Origin: Siphonodentalium dalli
Taxonomy: Eukaryota; Mollusca; Scaphopoda; Gadilida; Siphonodentaliidae
Reading direction: 5' to 3'
Assembly (NCBI GenBank): GCA_032622095.1
Contig: CP136068.1
Location: 137,399,989 to 137,463,988 of the forward strand
Length of the DNA: 64,000 nucleotides
In this document: positions 56,507-64,000 of the stretch, in pieces
Position numbering within the stretch: the stretch's first letter is position 1
Layout of the letters: every line of letters begins with the position of its first letter
Position numbers and translations under genes: made by a program
Notes under the pieces: generated by a model
Database searches by the model: none
What the model was told of the DNA's origin: nothing
The model's input: the letters and a program-made list of their open reading frames with translations, nothing else

Positions 56507-56901
56507 AAGGATAGGATAGGATAGGATATTTTATTTCAATATACATATAATAATTAATACATAATACATTTGACAAATATTGTAATGTATATTCGAGGAG
56601 GTGGCATAGTCAGGCTAGACTGTCTTACTGTCACCCCCTTAGAGATGAATAAATGTTAACATATATAGGCGGTCAAGATTTATTGTACAATGCACGGCTA
56701 TGAAATTATGTATTACATAATGGTTGCATTTATAGGATTATATAATTATATAATTATATAATGGAGGGTATACGTATATATAAATCGTTTATTGGTTACT
56801 CGATGGTTTGTCTCTTTCTTGTCAGTGTCATGTTCTTTGGAAGTCGAGTAGGAGTGTGCTGAGTGAGGTTGTAGATTGCGATATATGTACGGGAGGTTAC
56901 A

Positions 56902-58221
56902 CTATTGACGAGCTACCACACAGTCGGGACATCTTTGATTGTTGCATTTAATTGTTGCAGCATATTTTTTAATGCAATCGGCATGTACACGGCGTTTGAA
57001 TGTGTGTCTGGATTGGTATGATGTAAATTCATTATCCAAGTTGTTCCATGTAGTTGGATAAGAATGGAATGGTAGTTGTTGGGACCAAGTTGTTCTTGGT
57101 TTTTTGTTAAATAGTGGGTGCTTTTGCCGGGTGTCTGGTCCGTTTTTGCGTTTGGTAAACATGTCGGTGAATGATTCTATTAAGCGCATATGATACCAAT
57201 CATGCATGAAAACAGCCGCTTGGACTTTGTGGATGTCGTATATTTTGAGTATATTTTCTTTTTTAAAAAGAGGTTCTGTGTGGCTTCTATATTTTTTATT
57301 ACATAAAACTCGTATCGCGCGTTTTTGAAGCATGAAAATTTTTTTGACCGCAGGGACGTGTCCCCATATTTGAACACCGTAGACAAGATGGCTTTGTATT
57401 AGAGCATAGTATAATGTTTTAAGTGCGCTACCAGGAAAGAAGTGTTTAACTTTATTGATGTGGTATATGGCGTTCACCATTTTAGAACAAACAGAGGACA
57501 CATGTTTTTTGAAAGTCAGGTTTTCATCAATATGGATTCCTAAGAATTTTGTGGAGGATTCGTGCTCAAGATTTCCTATCTTTTTAAGTTCTGTATTATT
57601 CAAGTAAACTTTTATAAAGTTCCATTTGTCATCATTGTTCTCTGGGTGTATTAGCATATAGTTGCTTTTTTTAGTATTGATCACTAACTTATTGCTACAG
57701 CACCAAGCAAATATGTTGCGTAACTCATTATTCACATAACTTTCTACAAGGATGCCATTTTTTCCACCAGTTACTAGAGTAGTATCGTCCGCGTATGATA
57801 AGATATCCATGGTTGTCGAATTTGACATATCGTTAACGTAAATTAAGAAAATTATCGGTCCGAGAATTGATCCCTGGGGCACTCCACACGTCACTTCCGT
57901 TAAATTAGATTTGTTACCATTGAGTTCAACATATTGCCTTCTATTTTGCAGATAACTCTGAAACCATGAATATGCTGTGCCTCGTATGCCATAGTGATCT
58001 AGTTTATGAAGTAAAATATCGTGGTTTATCGTGTCAAATGCTTTTGAGAGGTCGAGAAATAGAGCTAAAGTTGAGTCTCTTGTCATTTTGTCATTATTTG
58101 AGACAACTTGATCGAGGAGGTCTAATACAGGATGGAAAGTTGAATGATGAGGGCGGAAGCCGTATTGGTGTTTATAGAGTATGTTTTGTTCATTTAAAAA
58201 GTCTAGTAATCGTTTATGCAT
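56902..58221 (-). CDS. LINE ORF2 continuation, reverse transcriptase
   Basis: A 439-residue frame that continues the endonuclease frame after the frameshift; its first Met is not a natural start. Motifs in order: YGFRPHHST, ALFLDLSKAFDTINHD (catalytic D57), GVPQGSILGPIIFLIYVNDM, LSYADDTTLV (catalytic DD at 145-146), and the thumb region with FLGIHIDENLTFKKH and HLVYGVQIWG. The C-terminus has CNNQRCPDC, a small Cys cluster. Copies reverse transcripts onto nicked target DNA. Confidence 0.85.
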   Translation of the reverse strand: MHKRLLDFLNEQNILYKHQYGFRPHHSTFHPVLDLLDQVVSNNDKMTRDSTLALFLDLSKAFDTINHDILLHKLDHYGIRGTAYSWFQSYLQNRRQYVELNGNKSNLTEVTCGVPQGSILGPIIFLIYVNDMSNSTTMDILSYADDTTLVTGGKNGILVESYVNNELRNIFAWCCSNKLVINTKKSNYMLIHPENNDDKWNFIKVYLNNTELKKIGNLEHESSTKFLGIHIDENLTFKKHVSSVCSKMVNAIYHINKVKHFFPGSALKTLYYALIQSHLVYGVQIWGHVPAVKKIFMLQKRAIRVLCNKKYRSHTEPLFKKENILKIYDIHKVQAAVFMHDWYHMRLIESFTDMFTKRKNGPDTRQKHPLFNKKPRTTWSQQLPFHSYPTTWNNLDNEFTSYQSRHTFKRRVHADCIKKYAATIKCNNQRCPDCVVARQ

Positions 58222-60038
58222 TATTTTTTCGAGGATTTTAGAGATAGCTGGAAGAATGCTGATAGGTCTGTAGTTGGAAATTCATGAGTGGTAGTATTTT
58301 TAGGGATTGGGACTACTTTAGAAATTTTCATTTTGTTAGGGACTATTCCATGCTTTAAGGACAAGTTAAAAATATGCAACAATGCTGGCGCTATCTCCTC
58401 AATTGTTTCCTTGATAAGTTTAGTTGATATACCATTGAAATCCCTTGATACTTTCCCAGTCATAGAGAAACATGTGAGGATGATCTCCTGTATAGACGTC
58501 GGAATTATTTTGAAATTTATGTCGTCTGGTTTGCGGTTATGGAGAAATTCTGTAAAATGAGAGTCATTTTCATGTTCATTGAGTTGGCTAGTTTCCCGCC
58601 CAATTTTTGAGAAAAAGTCATTGAACTTTTCCGATATGAGTTTGGAATTTTCAAGTTCTATTCCGTTTTCGGTAAAGGTCTTGGGGTTATTATTTGTGTT
58701 TACATTTATTTTCAATGCACCCTTAAGTATTTCCCATGTTTTCTTTAAGTTATTTTTATTTACTTCTAAGATATTTGTGTAGTATATATTTTTACTCCTT
58801 CTGATTAGTTTATTATATAGGGTACGATAAATCAAATATTTATTTACGTTCGTTTCCGTGGGTTTATTCAATTTGCGTACATATAACTGATTTTTAACAA
58901 TACTTGACTTAATCAATCCAGATGTCATCCAAGGTTCGCGTTTTATGAATTTTTTGGGTATATGTCGACTTTTGATGGGGAAAGCTAGTTCATATGCATT
59001 CATATATATATCTAAGAAGATTTCATATGCTTGGTCGACACTTCTACAGGATGTAACGGAGTCAAAGGTACAAGAATTTAAAAAAAATTTGAATCTAATT
59101 ATATTATCAGGACTAAAACTTCTTTGGTTAGTGATAGTTTCATTATTATTGGGGCTGTTTTGTCTCTTTTGGTTAGATTCGGAATAAAATATGCCGAAGT
59201 GATCGGAAACGTCGCATGTGATTATGCCAGATTTACATTCGCCTTGTAGGTTATTGGTATATATATTATCGATGAGAGTTGCTGAATGATCAGTCATTCG
59301 AGTAGGTTTAGTTATCCTTGGCACGAATCCTCTTGTGAAAATGTTATTTATGAAGTCATTCGTTTTCGTATGCGAGTTGAAATTGAGTAGGTCAATATTA
59401 AAGTCTCCTGATATATATGAGTTGTGGTTATTAATTTTTTCTAGAATATCGTCGAATTTTTTTAAAAATTGATCAATGTTGGCCTTTGGTGCGGTATTTG
59501 GTCTGTAAACGCAGCCGATTATCCGAGAGTCATTTTTTCCTGGGTTAATTTCCACGAATATTGTTTCTATTACGTGTGGAATAAATTCACTAAGGTCGGG
59601 TCGATTTTTATAGTGAATGGAATCTTTTATGTAAAGGCACACACCACCTCTACCATCATCGTCATCAGCTCTACACTTGAATTCCATAGGGTGATATCCC
59701 GGTATTTGAAAGTGCGATGCTTGTCGTATTTTAAATGTTTCAGTTAAAGCAATAACGTCGAATGAATTATTATTAGACTTTAAGTCGCATAGGAGATTAC
59801 ACAAAGAATCGAAATTTGCATTGATGCTTCGACAGTTGAGGCTGAATACTGAAAATTTTGGTTTTTTATTTGATTGATCTATAGTGTGAGATGGTGAAAT
59901 GTATCCACATTCATTGCAAGTATTAATAGCAGAATTTAAATAGTCGTCATTTTCCTGTTCCGCTTCGTTCCATTTCATTGTAAAGTTATATTCATCAGAA
60001 TCCCGAACCTCACTCAGATTTATGTTATGTGTAGCCAT
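58221..60038 (-). CDS. LINE ORF2, endonuclease and start of RT
   Basis: A 605-residue frame. It begins with a short acidic segment, then the endonuclease: FSLNCRSINANFDSL, IALTETFK (catalytic Glu), DDGRGGVCLYI, GCVYRPN, YISGDFNIDLL (catalytic Asp and Asn) and VSDHFGIF (catalytic Asp-His). A linker of about 220 residues follows, then the entry into RT (GISTKLIKE, HGIVPNKMKISKVVPIPK). The last 20 residues are out of frame because of the break near 58270-58285. The endonuclease nicks target DNA to prime reverse transcription. Confidence 0.85.
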   Translation of the reverse strand: MATHNINLSEVRDSDEYNFTMKWNEAEQENDDYLNSAINTCNECGYISPSHTIDQSNKKPKFSVFSLNCRSINANFDSLCNLLCDLKSNNNSFDVIALTETFKIRQASHFQIPGYHPMEFKCRADDDDGRGGVCLYIKDSIHYKNRPDLSEFIPHVIETIFVEINPGKNDSRIIGCVYRPNTAPKANIDQFLKKFDDILEKINNHNSYISGDFNIDLLNFNSHTKTNDFINNIFTRGFVPRITKPTRMTDHSATLIDNIYTNNLQGECKSGIITCDVSDHFGIFYSESNQKRQNSPNNNETITNQRSFSPDNIIRFKFFLNSCTFDSVTSCRSVDQAYEIFLDIYMNAYELAFPIKSRHIPKKFIKREPWMTSGLIKSSIVKNQLYVRKLNKPTETNVNKYLIYRTLYNKLIRRSKNIYYTNILEVNKNNLKKTWEILKGALKINVNTNNNPKTFTENGIELENSKLISEKFNDFFSKIGRETSQLNEHENDSHFTEFLHNRKPDDINFKIIPTSIQEIILTCFSMTGKVSRDFNGISTKLIKETIEEIAPALLHIFNLSLKHGIVPNKMKISKVVPIPKNTTTHEFPTTDLSAFFQLSLKSSKK

Positions 60039-60045
60039 GAATACG

Positions 60046-60918
60046 ACCTATAATGGAATGGATGAAATGTATGCCCTCCATTTCAGAATGAATTAAAGAT
60101 GCAAGCATGAATATGCATAGTCCGTGCATTGTTACTAGATCTAACCGTGATATGATGTACATATTATTTTAATGATGTGTTGTATTCGGCGGGTATATGT
60201 TTCTGGTAAGTCCTCGAGTACGAATCAATGATTCAATAGACGGTCAATTAACATTTCAAGTTCCGCTTGTTATTTTCTCATGAAAGTGTTGCCAAAAAGT
60301 TCATATATGTGACTTGACGTGTATGCTATCTAATTGACCCGCAACGAGGACTTACGTCATAGTAGAAATAGATAACTCCATAATATACGAGGTATATATA
60401 TAGACCTATATGGTTAAATGTATGAGTGTGGGCCAATATGTTGAAAATACATGAACAAGAACCTATAATTAATAAAACATGAAGATTCATAAATGAATGT
60501 ATATGTATGGTACACCGACTTCTGATTATATTTGACAAAGCATAATTTGATTTCAAAAGAAATCTAAATTCATGAATAATTCGTCTTAATAGAGTTGACT
60601 TGATTGTGCTCGGAATGTTTTGGACCTGACTGTACTGTCACAACATGACCTAATTCAATAATAATAAATGTCAAGGTCAATTTGATGACCTCGGATTCGT
60701 AAAATATCGGCTTATTAATCTCGGCTTATACGAACAAAGTGTTCTAATAATAATTATTACTGTTCCAGAGTAGAACGACATGCGTCAAATTTAAGCCTTG
60801 TTGTCATCTAAGCATAACATGTCAGTTGTGCTGATATATAAATGAAAGAGGCATAACTTGACATGTATCAAACATATATTTTATGTTTAATCCACGTAGG
60901 CTTTGTTATATACGCTGT
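60046..60918. other. Intronic, no recognised gene
   Basis: AT-rich, no coding frame with recognisable motifs. A few bases of the LINE 5' region may extend here, but the boundary is not visible. Confidence 0.4.
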
Positions 60919-61039
60919 ATCATATTAGGCATGCTTGCCCGCATCAATAACAACAAGTAATTATTTGAAGACGATTAAAAAACGTCTTCAAATTATTACT
61001 TTTGTTTCGATTGATGAGGGCAAGCATGCCTAATATGAT
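60919..61039. repeat. 121-bp hairpin (MITE-like)
   Basis: ATCATATTAGGCATGCTTGC at 60919 pairs with its complement ending at 61039. Further pairing follows through AAGTAATTATTTGAAGACG and CGTCTTCAAATTATTACTT around a small loop. A long foldback just upstream of the 61202 exon. Confidence 0.7.
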
Positions 61040-61201
61040 CGTATATGTGCCCCAACAAGTTTTTACTTTGTCAGGCATTGGTGATGTCACAACATCAGAT
61101 ATAGGCTATGCACGGTCACATTATATGGCTCGTTTAAATGTGCCACAATATTGCACTGTATATATGTAGATGCAAATTTCTTCCTTGAATAATCGTTACA
61201 G

Positions 61202-61411
61202 GTTTAAGTTTATCATCGCTGGAACAAAAGCTGGGGAAGACTACGCGCTAAAAGTTAGTGTGAAGATCGATACTAACACAATGGAATTTCATAGTCTTCT
61301 GGGTAAAAAATGGAAAAGTATTCTAACCAGAAATTCATCGCTGCCATTCTCCGTTGGAAAGAATTTCACAGCCGAAGCTAGTGCAGACGCCAGCATGATG
61401 CAGGTAAGTTG
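61202..61411 (+). CDS. Exon 4: core of galectin-like domain
   Basis: The acceptor TTCCTTGAATAATCGTTACAG ends at 61201. The frame begins with one leftover base, then encodes FKFIIAGTKAGEDYALKVSV, KIDTNTMEFHSLLGKKWKSI and LPFSVGKNFTAEASADAS. This follows the galectin pattern of strands: F-x-I-x-L, the D-x-A-L-x strand, the LLGxxW block, then LPF-xx-G-x-x-F. The usual HxNPR sugar contacts are not conserved, so lactose binding is doubtful. Two donors are possible: the strong GTAAGT at 61404 (phase 0) or GTGACA at 61412 (phase 2). Only the second fits the frame of exon 5. Confidence 0.55.
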
Positions 61412-62232
61412 GTGACAAGCTTTTACCATGTCGCAATGCACACTAGAGTTACTCCCGCTACAGCAACATAAAACATGCAGATTAACACGCGCCAATTCGC
61501 CATCGAAGAGTTATCAATAACATAAACTAACATAGAAAACTATAGTCAGAAATGGTCATATTATCACAATGGTCATACGATCATATTATTAGGCATATAT
61601 GCAATATATTGGAGCTTCAATGTAGTGATTGTGAAAACTGTGTATTTTGGTCACGACTATGTAGTTGATTATATGTAATATTTTTGGTATGTGTGCATGC
61701 TGTTTACTTGGTGAGAAAGGATGTGAAAACATTCTTAAAATTGAACGTGCCAAACTAAAGTTTAATTTGAAATATTTACACACCATACTTCACGTATGAT
61801 ACATGTATGTCTTCACAAAGGGGGCATACGTTTCCATTGGTTGAAATGTTCATCGCCAAACATGCAACGACCATTGAATTGGTACACCAATAACCCCACA
61901 CCCATTGCCAAAACAAGTAATGAAGGCATTGACGATTGACACGGTATGATGTTGACGTGCTGCCAGCTGGAGTCCATTACTGTACACTAAACTGTTAGTT
62001 TCTCGGTTCTCTTTTAGGGAATTTGAATTTTTGTTAGCTGGTATGTCAATGTCATTGACATTTGTTCTAATTTCTATTAAAATAGAGGTATCAGAGAGTC
62101 GTTAGACATATTATTACACGCGTGTTCCTAGAAGTACAGCATTACTGCTGTTCCATATTTACAAATCCGTTGTATGAGCCAAAATACACCTTCTAATCCT
62201 GTATTTTTAATGCACGGATTCTAGGACGCGAA

Positions 62233-62403
62233 GCGTGTAATAAACACAGAACGACACGATGTGTAAATGGGTTTGTCGATATGGCACTCGTGCTGTCGCG
62301 GAAGGATAGAACTCGAGGCGCAAGGGGCCTCTCGTTCTATCCTTCCGCGACAGCACTCGTGCCGTATCGACAAACCCATTTAAACATCGTGTCGTTCTGT
62401 GTA
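62233..62403. repeat. 171-bp long hairpin (MITE-like)
   Basis: About 75-bp arms, nearly perfect: ACACAGAACGACACGATG, then GGGTTTGTCGATA and GCACTCGTGCTGTCGCGG on the left, all mirrored on the right. The loop is GC-rich, around 62313-62330. More GC-rich than its surroundings. It is flanked by TAATAA- and TTTATA-type sequences but no clear target duplication. Confidence 0.8.
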
Positions 62404-62572
62404 TTTATACCATGATCCATCAGTAGCTATTAACACGTATAGCAGATTAATTGGTAATGACGAATTACTTGATTATTTATAGGGATGTTCTACTTTTAAA
62501 ATTACCATAGCTTAGATACGGCTTAATTATTTAGCATGCAGGATAATTATCATGATAAAAGCTGTCGATATC

Positions 62573-62810
62573 GTTACATGGTTCAAGTACGCAACTGCCG
62601 AGAACGTTTCTAATGTCATTTAGTCCATCCAAGTACGCCAATGCATGTACTAATTTATATTGGAATAGAGTTCTGAATAATACATGAAATAGCATGTAGA
62701 ATAATAACCATGCCAATATTGCTGAATTCGTTACATGGTTCATTTACGCAAATACCGAGTACGTTTGTAATCTCATTTAGTTCACCCAAGTACGCAAATA
62801 TTACGTTTAT
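62573..62810. repeat. 157-bp tandem duplication
   Basis: GTTACATGGTTCAAGTACGC at 62573 and GTTACATGGTTCATTTACGC at 62730. The similarity continues through ATTTAGTYCAYCCAAGTACGC. The copies are moderately diverged. Confidence 0.75.
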
Positions 62811-63009
62811 ATCATATTCAGTCCACCACCTCCTACGACAGGGCCAGATATACTTGCCAATATAAAATGAATGGCCTCAGGTAATGCACTCCTGTATCCT
62901 GATATCAACTTTGAAAGCATGGTTTCTCGTAAGGGGTAATTAAAAGACATGTATGGTCCAATGAGGGTTAATTTAAGAACTTAATGTTGATTTGGTGTGT
63001 TCCTTACAG

Positions 63010-63178
63010 TATGGATGCTAGTTGGACTTGTATTGTGTGTGAAACACGAATGACTAACTGGCATCCATATTTCATAGAACACAACATAATCAACTTCTTA
63101 TATTTACACTCAACCGAGTCAACAAGCATGATAAAAGAGCATGACGTGCCCGTATCCAAAGCTAATGGAAGCAAGTAG
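63010..63178 (+). CDS. Exon 5: C-terminal part of galectin-like domain
   Basis: After acceptor TTCCTTACAG (63009) the frame, with one leftover base, encodes WTCIVCETRMTNWHPYFIEH, NIINFLYLHSTESTSMI and a polar tail ending at TAG (63178). It matches the last galectin strands: hydrophobic strand, W/F-x-x-x-(R/Y), then I-x-x-L-x-(I/L)-x-(G/S) and S-(I/M). It would end the secreted PAN/galectin-like protein. The frame requires exon 4 to end in phase 2 (donor at 61412) or an extra exon in between. Confidence 0.45.
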
Positions 63179-63279
63179 GGGCCAGCGTGCGATGTCAGGT
63201 GCCGTTATTTCGACCAACAAACGTCCTGCATTCATTTTCAACAGCGCGAATGCATGGGGAGTGTAACTATTGAAATATG

Positions 63280-63440
63280 GTAACACACAGAGGGTTCATT
63301 AAAACATGGTCCGATGACGGTTAATTGAAATATGGTCCCATGATGGGTAATACAAATATGGACCGATGAGGGTTAATTGAAACATGGCCCCATATAGTCA
63401 TTAATTAAAGTTGAAATAGTACCCCATTATGAGGGTTACA
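63280..63440. repeat. Degenerate minisatellite, about 30-bp units
   Basis: About five units of the type ATGGTCCGATGAGGGTTAAT followed by TGAAAC, with many substitutions. Stray related words occur at 62955 and 63520. Confidence 0.65.
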
Positions 63441-64000
63441 TAAAATTAATATACGGTGTCATTATTGTTTATTAAACGAAGGTCCCACGAGGTATAAATA
63501 CAATATAGTCATATGAGCGTCAACTAAAATATGTACCAATGAGACCCCCCCCCCCATGCGGGTTACTTTCTGACATTGTTCAACATATAGCTCTCGGATA
63601 TATGCTGCGTGCCCAGAAATAAAAATGATGTTTATAATAAGGCCACATTGTATATTAAACAACCAATGCGAAGGGTAAGTGTTGGACTTGGAAGTGGGAT
63701 TCTTAAATAAGATCTCTATTCATAGCTAAGATACAGCATAGAACTGAAAAATAAACGTTTAGAGACCAAGACTAAAATTCACTAAACGTTAATATGTATA
63801 AATATCACGACGGAGTAACATGGAATATGATACACAAATGCTGATTAACAGGAAGCACACAACAGTAGAGCATACCATGAATCTCTATTCTGGCTAACAC
63901 CCGTATACCTGATATTCCACCAGTTTTGACAGGGACCTCATAGTGGAAAAAAACGCAGGTAATATATTTATGTGTTGACCCGTGTTGCCCAATAATTGAT
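63441..64000. other. Downstream region, no recognised gene
   Basis: Possible 3' UTR or flanking sequence of the PAN/galectin-like gene, with AATAAA-type words (for example AATAAACG near 63751). A C-run is at 63546-63554. Nothing else is supported. Confidence 0.35.

Larger units (their letters stand above)
56507..60045 (-). mobile_element. LINE (CR1/L2-clade-like), nearly full ORF2
   Basis: Minus-strand non-LTR retrotransposon of about 3.5 kb. It has an apurinic-type endonuclease and reverse transcriptase, a 3' UTR of about 390 bp, and a 3' end made of TATCC repeats (GGATA on the plus strand, 56513-56529) instead of poly(A), as in CR1/L2-type LINEs. No ORF1 is seen upstream of 60038, so the copy is either 5' truncated or of an ORF1-less type. 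A single frameshift near 58270-58285 separates the two frames. Otherwise it is remarkably intact, so the insertion is young. Confidence 0.85.
61412..63009 (+). other. Intron between exons 4 and 5
   Basis: Holds a long hairpin (62233-62403) and a tandem duplication (62573-62810), listed separately. It ends in GTGTGTTCCTTACAG before exon 5. Otherwise nothing recognised. Confidence 0.45.

Overview
The window is metazoan nuclear DNA, AT-rich and gene-poor. It holds two intronless class A GPCR copies, a multi-exon gene with GT/AG splice sites, and many kinds of eukaryotic transposon. Helitron-like elements with GTCT-type microsatellites and tandem core repeats, a Ngaro-type tyrosine-recombinase retrotransposon and CR1/L2-type LINEs together suggest a marine invertebrate, perhaps a lophotrochozoan such as a mollusc or brachiopod. 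No species can be named from the sequence alone.

Layout. 0-16 kb: a 5'-truncated GPCR gene at the left edge and a complete intronless paralogue at 14.7-15.8 kb. Between them lie foldback elements, short tandem duplications and a GC-rich minisatellite that encloses a broken LINE ORF1. 16-25 kb: foldback elements and a head-to-tail array of six Helitron-like elements (19.2-23.0 kb), with further copies at 13.3 and 24.3 kb. 25-29 kb: a foldback element with arrayed arms that contains a TTAA-flanked piggyBac-like MITE, then a GC-rich tandem repeat split by a hAT-like element with a perfect 8-bp target duplication.

32-63 kb: a candidate plus-strand gene spread over about 31 kb. Exon 1 encodes a signal peptide and a PAN/apple-like domain, followed by a 54-bp exon and three exons that together resemble one galectin-like fold. 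Its introns hold a degenerate LINE (34.4-36.2 kb), unexplained inverted duplications (37.6-42 kb), a nested palindromic element (43.3-44.7 kb), a 32-bp satellite, a complete Ngaro-type retrotransposon (45.5-52.9 kb) and a nearly full LINE with one frameshift (56.5-60.0 kb).

The most notable locus is the Ngaro-type element on the minus strand. Its split direct repeats A1...B1-A2-B2 can be placed to the base. It encodes an SGNH hydrolase, Gag, RT-RNase H and a tyrosine recombinase. Between the SGNH and Gag ORFs lies an array of about nine small hairpins whose stems differ by paired, compensatory changes. I know of no description of this array.

Limits: all calls are by eye. No alignment, splice predictor or repeat library was run. 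Family assignments rest on visible motifs and termini.
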